Assembly (NCBI GenBank): GCA_964505785.1
Contig: CAZDJZ010000038.1
Coordinates: 1 to 15,310, forward strand
DNA: 15,310 bases
Direction of reading: 5' to 3'
Source of the DNA: CAYRTV01 sp964505785
GTDB lineage: Bacteria > Acidobacteriota > Aminicenantia > Aminicenantales > Aminicenantaceae
Numbering within the stretch: position 1 is the stretch's first letter; the number at the start of each line of letters is the position of its first letter. Positions 6,079 through 13,046 of the stretch are shown one piece after another. A model generated the notes under the pieces. That model had not been told where the DNA came from, ran no database searches, and worked only from the letters and a program-made list of their open reading frames with translations. The translations under genes were made by a program, and so were the position numbers.

Positions 6079-7110
6079 GAGTTTGAGTATCCACTGATAT
6101 AAAGAACAGTCACCTGCTCCAAAAGCGTATTTGTATTTTTCACGTCCGCGCAAAAAATCTACAGTGCCGATCCCGGCCTCGATTGCTTTTTCAATTCGGA
6201 ATAAGAATAAATAGATCCCTGGGCTGTAATGGGCATATTCCGGATGGTAAGCCACATTATAAAAATATACTTTACCGGGATAAAGCAAATTAAAAAGTGC
6301 TCCGATCAAGACTTCGTTCAAATAAAGCATATTCAATTCAGCCATACCGCTGCGGCTTAACTCCTCAGCAAGACTTCGAAAAAAAGACTTCATTCCCCTT
6401 TTTTGCCAAAATGTCTGCTTTTCCGTCCCGCAATTCTCATGCAGACGGATAAAATCCGGGACCGCTCGTTCAATTTGAGACGTCTTTCTTAAATACTCGA
6501 GCTTTAAACCGGATTCTTTCTCTAAACGGCGGGCTTTTCTTTTCATTTCTTGCCGGTTTTTACGCTCCAAAGATTGAAGATAATCCTGGAAATTGCCTGT
6601 CAGTTTCAGCACGGGGGCAGCTTCCAGTTCATGACTTTCATGAGAAAATCCATTTTTTTCCGCTGCTTCCTCCATATGCTTCAAAGTAGGCGATGTCTCC
6701 GGAATATTGATAAAAGACATATTTATTCCCGGCTGAGTCTGGTTACTCAGATGAGAAATCAGCAAATAAAGGAATTCCCTGGTTCGGCCCTTTTTGATAA
6801 TAAAATCACAGTAATCCGTCACCTCCGGGCTGGCTGTAAACTGCATCTGTCCTTCCCTGTAAAAACAGGGGGCGATACCGACCAGCTCCCCTCCGTTTTC
6901 CCTGATGAGTATGACGTTCAGCCGGCTATTTCCCGCGAAGCTGTTCAGCCAGGCGGAATACCATTCATGGGTGAGAAATACAGAAGGATTTTCTGATTCA
7001 TCCACCAAATGGTTCCAGTCGGAACGCAATCGGATAAACTCCTGATGCCGGGTAATCACTTCAATTTTCATAATTTTATCTGAATAATCCATCTTGCCTG
7101 GATTATTCAT
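6067..7110 (-). CDS. CelD/BioF2-type GNAT-fold acyltransferase (Acetyltransf_6-like)
   Basis: This is a protein of up to 347 residues in the CelD/BioF2 group, a doubled GNAT fold related to FemX-type aminoacyltransferases. Support comes from FLTHEWYSAWLNSFAG (45-60), the basic helix YLQSLERKNRQEMKRKARRLE (177-197), YSPGIYLF (295-302) and GTVDFLRGREKYKYAFG (315-331). Family members are usually linked to polysaccharide or lipid-linked sugar modification; the acyl donor and acceptor here are unknown. The start is uncertain: ATG 7110 has no visible ribosome binding site, ATG 7092 has a weak AGGCAAG just ahead, and ATG 7071 (MKIEVITRHQEF) is the usual-looking family beginning. It is the first gene of a two-gene unit with the MshA-like transferase. 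It shows no signal peptide or membrane segment, so it should act in the cytoplasm. Confidence 0.7.
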   Translation of the reverse strand: MNNPGKMDYSDKIMKIEVITRHQEFIRLRSDWNHLVDESENPSVFLTHEWYSAWLNSFAGNSRLNVILIRENGGELVGIAPCFYREGQMQFTASPEVTDYCDFIIKKGRTREFLYLLISHLSNQTQPGINMSFINIPETSPTLKHMEEAAEKNGFSHESHELEAAPVLKLTGNFQDYLQSLERKNRQEMKRKARRLEKESGLKLEYLRKTSQIERAVPDFIRLHENCGTEKQTFWQKRGMKSFFRSLAEELSRSGMAELNMLYLNEVLIGALFNLLYPGKVYFYNVAYHPEYAHYSPGIYLFLFRIEKAIEAGIGTVDFLRGREKYKYAFGAGDCSLYQWILKLEEK

Positions 7111-7224
7111 AAAAAAATTGCGATGTTTTTACAATCCCTTTTTTATCAGCGACAAACATGGTTTTTAGAAAAAGATCCGTGGGAAATTTTTTCATTTTTA
7201 AATTTTTATTTCAATCGCAATTTT

Positions 7225-7340
7225 CTCACCCTCCGGGCAGGCCGACTCTCACTGCATCTTCTTTGTTGCAGGGCATTCGCGGTGAAGGACCACAGCTTCA
7301 TGCCCTGCACCTCGCATCTTCGGCAATCTCGGCCCGTGAA
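7225..7340. repeat. Structured non-coding element with long dyad symmetry
   Basis: This occupies most of the 301-bp spacer upstream of the acyltransferase. A perfect inverted repeat TGCAGGGCAT (7267-7276) / ATGCCCTGCA (7300-7309) encloses a smaller GAAG/CTTC stem. Flanking G/C-rich blocks (CCGGGC near 7226 and GGCCCG near 7331) may extend the pairing. No convincing gene is seen on either strand. It resembles the other palindromic spacer elements in being a fold-back unit, but its sequence is different. It could be a dispersed repeat or a small structured RNA. Confidence 0.4.
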
Positions 7341-7360
7341 TAATTCAGGTTAGATGAAAA

Positions 7361-7382
7361 TTTCAGCCTGTCTGCGGCTGAA
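7361..7382 (-). terminator. Candidate terminator of the protease/beta-barrel operon
   Basis: On the minus strand, TTCAGCC and GGCTGAA form a 7-bp stem with a 7-nt loop about 30 bp past the beta-barrel stop codon, followed by ATTTTC. The T-run is short, so termination efficiency is doubtful. Confidence 0.4.
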
Positions 7383-7411
7383 TACGGAAAAATTATTTTA
7401 ACATATAAAAA

Positions 7412-8041
7412 CTATATAATGAATGAGACTCCCGCCAATAAAGAAAAAAGCGTTTGCGGCTGGTCCGAATCGACATATTGATAACGGCCTTCAAAAAAAA
7501 GTCCCATCTGCCGGTTTAGCCGGAAATCCATTCCCAATCCGCCAAAACCGGCAAACGGCGTTTTGGAATCAGGACGCTCGATCAATGTTTCATATCCGAA
7601 ATCGGATGTATATTTCCGGGTTTCAACATTCAAAGCATGATAAACTCCGCTTCCGGCGGTAACAAAAATCCTGATGGACTCCGTATAAATAATATTGAGC
7701 CCGGCAAGGACATACCCTGACAAATAAGGGTAAGTACCAATCGGCACTTTATCCCCATCCGAAGGATCGGTCAAAGTGACGATGCCGCTGAAATTATACT
7801 GGCCCTCCAATCCAAGGAAAAAACTCCGGGATCCGGCTGTTATTCGAAAGCCCGGTCCGTAGGTTTGATGCGGTGAGGTTAAGGGAAAATCATTTTCTCC
7901 CGGGATATAATCACTTTCTGAACCTGAAGCATAGAAAAATTGGCTTTGCCCGAATAAATAAACCCTGGTTGCTCCGTCAAGAGATAACCCGCCTGCTCCC
8001 AAAACCGCCACCAAAACGGCTGCTGCTGTTTTTTTTCCCAT
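7412..8041 (-). CDS. Small outer-membrane beta-barrel-like protein
   Basis: This is a 209-residue exported protein of unknown function. Residues 1-24 are a signal peptide (MGKKTAAAVLVAVLGAGGLS). The mature part alternates aromatic/hydrophobic and polar residues in strand-length stretches (RVYLFGQSQFFYA, YGPGFRITAGSRSFFLGLEGQY, YLSGYVLAGLNIIY, IRIFVTAGSGVYHAL, FAGFGGLGMDFRL, MGLFFEGRYQY). It ends with a strand, LFSLLAGVSFII, as in OmpA/OmpW-sized 8-stranded barrels, although the last residue is Ile, not Phe. ATG 8041 has AGGA about 9 nt upstream. It begins 12 nt after the papain-like protease stop, so the two are probably one operon. Its job may be linked to surface placement of the protease, but nothing in the sequence shows that. 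A glycine-rich soluble beta protein cannot be excluded. Confidence 0.6.
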   Translation of the reverse strand: MGKKTAAAVLVAVLGAGGLSLDGATRVYLFGQSQFFYASGSESDYIPGENDFPLTSPHQTYGPGFRITAGSRSFFLGLEGQYNFSGIVTLTDPSDGDKVPIGTYPYLSGYVLAGLNIIYTESIRIFVTAGSGVYHALNVETRKYTSDFGYETLIERPDSKTPFAGFGGLGMDFRLNRQMGLFFEGRYQYVDSDQPQTLFSLLAGVSFII

Positions 8042-8053
8042 TGTTCATTCCTG

Positions 8054-9370
8054 TTAGAACTTCCCTTTTCCTTTCTTGACATTGATCACATTTATATCCA
8101 CTTCCTGAGATACCTCGCAAAGGCCGTCGGTTACGGAAATCCGGATGGTATACCAGCCGGACTGGGTATACGACGGAGTCCATATGAAACGTCCGTCCAG
8201 GCTTAATTCAGCTCCCTGTGGGATAGGGGCTGCAAAAAATGTCAGCGTATCATCATCCGGGTCCGTCGCCGTGATAATAAAGTCAAGCTCCTGCCCTTCT
8301 TTAACAGTTTTATCGGTTATTGAAACCATTTCCGGCGGCTGATTCTCTGAGGATACATTCCAGGCTTTGGTGACCCAGGTCCCGACGGCGCAGGCACCAA
8401 ACCTTATCCGGAAATAGCCATCCTCACCCCAATTGGTCCCCCAGGAATTTTTGCATATCCAGTAGTCCTGCTGTTCATTATATCCAACCAGAACCACCGC
8501 ATGTCCGCCTTCTAACGAAGCGGAATCAACCGGCTGATAAATCCCGCTGCGATAGTGATAGAAATCAGAATAAACTTCCATATACATCACTAAAGGTCCA
8601 TCCATCAAGGCATTTTTGATTGCGCTCATACGGACATTGGATTGAGTGACGTAGCCCCAATTTTTTATCCGGGTTAATTGAAGGTCCCAATTCGGGCAGG
8701 GGGAACAGGCTGAATTCTCAGCGGCATAGGGATAACAATCTTCAGGAACCACACCGTTCTCTTTAAGGTAAACCCAAGCGTCATCTTCATAGCCTCCGTC
8801 ACAGTCACCGGCCGGAGAGCAGGATATCAAGAATTGTTCGGAAAAATCCGGATATTTCAATTCTTTTATCTGAATTTCATTGAGAACGGGCCGATATCTT
8901 GTATTTTCCCTGAAAATCCCTCCTTTCTTGCCGGTTTGCATTTGCTCTAATTCGTTCGAGTACAGATTGTTTTCAACATTATACATCGCTTCCATCACTC
9001 CAAGAGTCGCAAAAGCCCAGCAGCTCCCGCAATCGGCCTGGTCTTTAACCGTAGTGATATAATTACCACCGTTCCGGTTTGTCCAGTTCCAAACAGCCGG
9101 AAGATCTTCCACCGCTTGTATCCGGAGTATGCGCTCAGGGTCTTCCTGCAAGGGAAGAAATGCACCCAAGCGGTTCAGTCTTTCCATTTCCGTCAAAGCG
9201 CTGATTGACGTCGGTCCGGCCTCCCATTGAAGGCCCTGAATGCGGATTTGCCTGTTTATCTGTTCAATTTCCTCATCCATACCGGTTTTTTGAGAAAAAA
9301 CAGCTAGCGGCGCAATTAAAAACAGCATAAAGACAATAAATAAAGGTAAAAATAAAACTCGTTGTTTCAT
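8054..9370 (-). CDS. Secreted C1A papain-family cysteine protease with C-terminal Ig-like domain
   Basis: This is a 438-residue exported cysteine endopeptidase. Residues 1-27 form a signal peptide. Residues about 31-72 (EEIEQINRQIRIQGLQWEAG) resemble the short inhibitory prosegment of bacterial C1 peptidases. The peptidase domain (about 88-338) has the oxyanion Gln Q111 and catalytic C117 in QADCGSCWAF, H290 in GGHAVVLVGY and N308 in CKNSWGTNWG. Residues about 131-178 are an insert between the active-site helix and the SEQFLISC motif. Residues 344-430 are a cadherin/PKD-like Ig domain (ATDPDDDTLTF, RFIWTPSYTQSGWYTIRISVTDG), commonly used for surface or substrate attachment. I chose ATG 9370 because it has GGAG 7-8 nt upstream and opens the signal peptide. 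The open frame extends to 9481, but that part is spacer repeat sequence. It is followed closely by the beta-barrel gene. Confidence 0.9.
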   Translation of the reverse strand: MKQRVLFLPLFIVFMLFLIAPLAVFSQKTGMDEEIEQINRQIRIQGLQWEAGPTSISALTEMERLNRLGAFLPLQEDPERILRIQAVEDLPAVWNWTNRNGGNYITTVKDQADCGSCWAFATLGVMEAMYNVENNLYSNELEQMQTGKKGGIFRENTRYRPVLNEIQIKELKYPDFSEQFLISCSPAGDCDGGYEDDAWVYLKENGVVPEDCYPYAAENSACSPCPNWDLQLTRIKNWGYVTQSNVRMSAIKNALMDGPLVMYMEVYSDFYHYRSGIYQPVDSASLEGGHAVVLVGYNEQQDYWICKNSWGTNWGEDGYFRIRFGACAVGTWVTKAWNVSSENQPPEMVSITDKTVKEGQELDFIITATDPDDDTLTFFAAPIPQGAELSLDGRFIWTPSYTQSGWYTIRISVTDGLCEVSQEVDINVINVKKGKGKF

Positions 9371-9398
9371 AGTGTATCTCCAGCCGGTTAAACCTGCA

Positions 9399-9445
9399 CT
9401 CAATACTTGAGATACTATTGTACCAGAAAACCCCTGTTTGGTAAA
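9399..9445 (-). promoter_or_regulatory. Candidate promoter of the protease operon
   Basis: On the minus strand, TTTACC (9440-9445), 17 bp, TACAAT (9417-9422) gives a plausible promoter about 50 bp before the protease start. The -35 falls inside a CCATTTACC heptamer repeat, so the repeat may supply it. A small CTCAA-TAC-TTGAG palindrome at 9399-9411 sits just downstream, near the expected transcription start. Confidence 0.4.
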
Positions 9446-9517
9446 TGGTGAACCACTGAAACCGCGAATCTTCAGCCGCAAAACGCTTTAAAACCAGTGA
9501 ATGGTAAATGGATGGGG
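9441..9517. repeat. CCATTCA-family heptamer units and a GGTTTTAAAGCGTTTTGC block
   Basis: Units GTAAATG and GTGAACC (9441-9454) and GTGAATG, GTAAATG, GATGGGG (9497-9517) are one family on a 7-bp period. Between them, the minus strand of 9478-9495 reads GGTTTTAAAGCGTTTTGC, nearly the same as GGTTTTAAGCGTTTTGC at 39-55. The order of the two blocks is swapped relative to the left-end locus. This lies in the 418-bp spacer 9371-9788, which has no gene. Confidence 0.6.
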
Positions 9518-9581
9518 GATACGTCTCCTGTTCCGGCAAATTCTGTAATAAACTGATTTTAAATAAAATATCTTTTTCTAT

Positions 9582-9634
9582 ACAAAGCAGTCTAAAATCC
9601 TCACGTCCTGCTGCCTCATGCCTCAGGACGACAC
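9582..9634 (-). repeat. Divergent TCCTGAGCGAAGC-type element
   Basis: On the minus strand it begins TGTCGTCCTGAGGCATGAGG and ends GATTTTAGACTGCTTTGT. The two ends match the well-kept copy at 12931-12975 (TGTCATCCTGAG... and TTAGACTGCTTCGT), while the middle has drifted and is longer. Confidence 0.55.
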
Positions 9635-9670
9635 GTCCATGTCATTATTATTCGACTTTGGTATATTTTT

Positions 9671-9691
9671 GAGATTTGATTTTTGATTTAC
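9671..9691. repeat. GATTTTT heptamer array
   Basis: Three in-phase units, GAGATTT, GATTTTT and GATTTAC, lie in the spacer downstream of the Asp-box propeller gene. The rest of that spacer (9692-9788) shows nothing clear beyond a CCTGAATTGTCCAGG palindrome on the minus strand near 9716-9730. Confidence 0.55.
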
Positions 9692-9788
9692 CCTTTATTC
9701 CTACTCTTCACTAACCTGGACAATTCAGGCTGGACTAATATGCACTCATGCTTCAAAAAATACCGCTTCTATGAAGTCATCCTGCTGG

Positions 9789-12746
9789 TTATGGGGTTTG
9801 AAACTCCGGATCTTCCCGTACTTCAATTTCTCCGATCACGGTTTTGTCTCCGGCCGTGATTTTGACGGCATACTTTCCGGGTTGCGCTTCCACAGCACCT
9901 CCGCCGGCTCCAAAATACCGCATATAGCGGCCGAATCCAATGTCTTCAAACGCCTGCCGCTGAATCGCAGAAGCCTGGCGGAATGTCAGCCCCGGCTGGT
10001 CCAGTTTATCCAATGCTTTCTGCACAATGTCTTTTTGTTTTTCTTCTACTTCCGGCCGCTGCAGAATTCTGTCCATCATATTTTTCATCCGGGCTAAGGT
10101 CTGCTTCATTTGATCAGCCGGCGGATCAAAATGCATGTCCCACATCAGCCGGTTTATTCCGGAGGAAAGATCATCCAAAGCAAACGTGGTCTTATGCTTG
10201 CCGGCGGCGCCGCTTATCTCTATTTCAACCGTGTTCTCAGGTTTATCTTTCAAATAAAAGTGGACGGCGGCTCCTTGTTCTGGATTCTCCCCCTGGAAAT
10301 ACAGGTTTCCCCGTCCGTATCCGCCTCTCCGCAGGCTGACCCATTTTGTGCCGGGCTGATCATTCTCGAATAGATAAAGCTCTTGGCTTTTTACATCATC
10401 AGTGAATTCCTGCAAGGGAGAAATGTCATCCAGAATCCAAATACCCCGGCCGTGTGTTCCGGCTATTAAATCATTATCTCTTGGATGAATAACCAGGTCA
10501 TGAAACGCGACCGTCGGCATATTTATACTTAAATCAGTCCAGGTATTTCCCTGGTCCAAAGAAAAGTATACGGAAAACTCCGTTCCGGCAAAAAGGAGGT
10601 TTTCATTTTTCAAATCCTGACGGATCACATAAACCGGTTCGTCCTCCGGAATATTTCCGCTGATATTTGTCCAGGACTGCCCGAAATCATCGGTTTTAAA
10701 TATATAAGGCTTAAACACATCGCTGCGATGGCCGTCGAAGGCGAGGAAACAGGATCCTTCATTGAATTGAGAGGCTTCCACCCGGCTGACCCAGATTTCC
10801 GCAGGAACATCGGGAACATTTTCCCGGACGTTTACCCAGGTTTTTCCTCCGTCTTTTGTCACTTGCACCTGGCCGTCATCGGTTCCCGCCCAAATGATAT
10901 CCGGACGGAGTGGAGACTGTGTGATGGTTGTGATTGTGCAATGGGTTTCAGCTCCGGTCTGGTCCAGGGTCAGTCCGCCGGTCGGTTTATCATATTTATC
11001 CGGATTATTCGTGGTTAAGTCCGGACTGATGATCGTCCAATGGTCCCCGCGGTCAATGGATTTAAAAAGATGATTTCCTCCGAAAAACAATGTTTTAGTG
11101 TTATGGGGTGAAAGCAGAATGGGTGTGCTCCAGTTGAACCGGAAAGGAGAACGCCGACGGAACCGCATTTGATTATCTTCTTCTTCCTGGCTCTTCGTCT
11201 CCGGAGCAAATTCATCCCAATTGTATGTGTTTTCTCTTGTCGGACGAATACGGGTTGAATCCCTGGTTTCAACATCTATGCGAAATATATTGCCTCCCTG
11301 GCTTTCTCCATAAGCAATACGCCAGTTGGTGGGATCATTCTGGGTGTAAAACCCGTCTCCGCCGCCCAGGTTAAACCAATGATCGGTAAGGATGGCATCC
11401 GCCCGGCTCCGGCTGGGTCCCGCCCACGTGCCGTTGTCCTGGAGTCCGCCGTATACATAATAAGGGTCCCGCATATCCGCACTGACGGCATAGAATTGGG
11501 ATACACAAAGATTGTCATAAAAAACCCAGCTCTTTCCGTGGTCATAGGTGATTGAGGCCCCGCCGTCCTGTCCCACATAAAACCGGTCTTTATTCGCTGG
11601 ATCAAGCCACATCGTGTGGAAGTCGGGATGAAGGCCTTCGATATTCTTGAATGTTTTTCCGCCGTCTTCGGAATACTGCATGCTGGTCGCGAGATAATAA
11701 ACCAGCTTATCATCAAAAGGATTGATATAGATATGGCTGTAATAAAAAGGACGGACATTGATCCGGTTCATATATTGCCAGGTCGCACCCCCGTCTTCGC
11801 TTCGGTAAATGCCGGTTCCCAGCTTTGTCATATCTTCATATTCCGGATTCGGTTTTTGCTCCCCGTTTTCCCGAATCATAGGACGCGGCTGATATCCATG
11901 CTCAACAACAGCCATAAGCACATCAGGAGTGCTGCGTGAAATTGCCAGTCCAATCCGTCCCTTATCGCCCTCAGGTAAACCTTCTGTTAATTCCGTCCAG
12001 CTCTCTCCCCCATCCATGGATTTAAATAGACCACTGTTGGGGCCGCCGGAATCAAACCGCCATGGGCGGCGCAGGCGCTGCCAAAAACTGACATACAGGA
12101 TATCCGGATTTTCCGGATGCATGACCATGTCGATGGCCCCGGTTTTTCTATCATCAGGCAATCCGTTTGCCAGCTTTGTCCAGGTTTCGCCGCCGTCCGT
12201 GGTTTTAAATAATCCCCGGTCTCCGGAATATCCCCAGGTATGGCCTGCGGCTGCTGCAAAAACAATGTCCGGATTTTCCGGATGCAGCAGAATCCGGCCG
12301 ATTGCATGGGTGGATTTAAGGCCCATATGAGTAAATGTCTTCCCCCCGTCTGTCGATTTATAGATACCGTCACCCCAGGCTATGCTGTTGCGGCAGCACT
12401 CTTCGCCGGTTCCAACCCAGATAATATCCGGGTTCTGCTGGCATAAAGCGATATCGCCGATGGATGCAGACCCATACTCATCAAAAATCGGCTCCCAAGT
12501 TGTTCCGGCGTTGGTGGATTTCCACACGCCTCCTGAAGCGCTCGCGACTAAAACATGGGTGAAATCATTGTCCAGGGCTTCGAAATCAGATATGCGCCCA
12601 ACCATATTAGCCGGGCCGATATTGCGCCACTGATAATTTTTGATTAATTCTTTGCCTGTGTTCTGTGGAAAAATAAAACCGGTCAATATAATTAAAACCA
12701 CCGGCATTAAAAGTAAGGTTGCCCTTTTCCTGTCATAAGAAATCAT
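9789..12746 (-). CDS. Secreted sortilin/BNR-type Asp-box beta-propeller protein
   Basis: This is a 985-residue exported protein, often labelled glycosyl hydrolase or sortilin-like (VPS10/BNR) in databases, without proven activity. Residues 1-28 are a signal peptide. Eleven Asp-box turns (S/T-x-D-x-G-x-T/S-W/F) are visible at about 77, 131, 182, 243, 316, 359, 400, 563, 630, 685 and 729, the hallmark of large beta-propellers. The N-terminus WRNIGPANMVGRISD is typical of the family. The segment VGTGEECCRNS carries two adjacent cysteines. Residues about 800-875 and 950-980 look like an Ig-like C-terminal domain (SSGINRLMWDMHFDPP, GKYAVKITAGDKT), split by a charged helical insert at about 876-935. 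No type IX sorting tail is seen. ATG 12746 has AAGGAG 7 nt upstream. The gene stands alone between repeat-rich spacers; neighbours are secreted peptidases, so a role in surface protein binding or processing is plausible. Confidence 0.85.
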   Translation of the reverse strand: MISYDRKRATLLLMPVVLIILTGFIFPQNTGKELIKNYQWRNIGPANMVGRISDFEALDNDFTHVLVASASGGVWKSTNAGTTWEPIFDEYGSASIGDIALCQQNPDIIWVGTGEECCRNSIAWGDGIYKSTDGGKTFTHMGLKSTHAIGRILLHPENPDIVFAAAAGHTWGYSGDRGLFKTTDGGETWTKLANGLPDDRKTGAIDMVMHPENPDILYVSFWQRLRRPWRFDSGGPNSGLFKSMDGGESWTELTEGLPEGDKGRIGLAISRSTPDVLMAVVEHGYQPRPMIRENGEQKPNPEYEDMTKLGTGIYRSEDGGATWQYMNRINVRPFYYSHIYINPFDDKLVYYLATSMQYSEDGGKTFKNIEGLHPDFHTMWLDPANKDRFYVGQDGGASITYDHGKSWVFYDNLCVSQFYAVSADMRDPYYVYGGLQDNGTWAGPSRSRADAILTDHWFNLGGGDGFYTQNDPTNWRIAYGESQGGNIFRIDVETRDSTRIRPTRENTYNWDEFAPETKSQEEEDNQMRFRRRSPFRFNWSTPILLSPHNTKTLFFGGNHLFKSIDRGDHWTIISPDLTTNNPDKYDKPTGGLTLDQTGAETHCTITTITQSPLRPDIIWAGTDDGQVQVTKDGGKTWVNVRENVPDVPAEIWVSRVEASQFNEGSCFLAFDGHRSDVFKPYIFKTDDFGQSWTNISGNIPEDEPVYVIRQDLKNENLLFAGTEFSVYFSLDQGNTWTDLSINMPTVAFHDLVIHPRDNDLIAGTHGRGIWILDDISPLQEFTDDVKSQELYLFENDQPGTKWVSLRRGGYGRGNLYFQGENPEQGAAVHFYLKDKPENTVEIEISGAAGKHKTTFALDDLSSGINRLMWDMHFDPPADQMKQTLARMKNMMDRILQRPEVEEKQKDIVQKALDKLDQPGLTFRQASAIQRQAFEDIGFGRYMRYFGAGGGAVEAQPGKYAVKITAGDKTVIGEIEVREDPEFQTP

Positions 12747-12860
12747 TCCTTATCTCCTTTCATTTGCGGCTGAACCGAAATAAAAATATAACGTATTTAG
12801 ACGAAAAAAACGATCATTTCTTCCCTTCTTGGTGCGCTCGCATTCGATTTAGTAAAAAAT

Positions 12861-12888
12861 AAAAAGTTAGAAGTGAAAAGTTATAAAG
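12861..12888. repeat. AAAAGTT/AAAAGTG heptamer array
   Basis: Four imperfect 7-bp units: AAAAAGT, TAGAAGT, GAAAAGT, TATAAAG. They lie in the 300-bp spacer 12747-13046 between the M1 peptidase and propeller genes. That spacer holds no gene and is mostly repeats. Confidence 0.55.
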
Positions 12889-12909
12889 AGACTCCTCGCC
12901 TAATGCAAT

Positions 12910-12930
12910 CCATTCACCATTCACTATTTA
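12910..12930. repeat. CCATTCA heptamer array
   Basis: Three in-phase units, CCATTCA, CCATTCA and CTATTTA, directly abut the palindromic element that starts at 12931. Confidence 0.65.
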
Positions 12931-12975
12931 CGAGACGAAGCAGTCTAAGGTCCTTCGCTTCGCTCAGGATGACAT
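12931..12975 (-). repeat. Best-preserved TCCTGAGCGAAGC-type palindromic element
   Basis: On the minus strand it begins TGTCATCCTGAGCGAAGC, continues GAAGGACCTTAGACTGC and ends TTCGTCTCG. It contains TCCT/AGGA and AGAC/GTCT stems, so both ends can fold. Translated, the start gives C-H-P-E-R-S-E-G, a string familiar from over-called intergenic ORFs in many bacteria. Confidence 0.7.
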
Positions 12976-12996
12976 TGAATAAGTATAAGGTCGTCA

Positions 12997-13038
12997 TTTT
13001 GCGTTTTGTATTTTGCGTTTTGCGTTTTGCATTTTGCG
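12997..13038. repeat. TTTTGCG heptamer array, six units
   Basis: Six perfectly phased units: TTTTGCG, TTTTGTA, TTTTGCG, TTTTGCG, TTTTGCA, TTTTGCG. It is the cleanest array in the window. It ends 8 bp before the 3' end of the M1 peptidase gene. The same units occur at 50-70. Confidence 0.85.
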
Positions 13039-13046
13039 AATTCTAT

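Noticed and set aside
4787..6094. Glycosyltransferase start at 6094
   Set aside because: It would overlap the upstream gene by 28 bp with no Shine-Dalgarno, whereas 6064 has GAGGAG at good spacing and the family-typical N-terminus.
2950..7110. Firm assignment as a mycothiol or bacillithiol operon
   Set aside because: No MshC or BshC ligase is present, genes are on both strands, and GT4, PIG-L and GNAT families are too broad; kept only as a hypothesis.
7123..7353. 76-residue plus-strand open frame in the spacer before the acyltransferase
   Set aside because: It has no ribosome binding site, spans the fold-back element and has a composition unlike a real protein.
9371..9481. 37-residue upstream extension of the papain-like protease
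   Set aside because: It is made of spacer repeat sequence, places the signal peptide internally and lacks a ribosome binding site; ATG 9370 has one.
12997..13038. CRISPR array
   Set aside because: The units are 7 bp and contiguous, with no spacers, and there are no cas genes.
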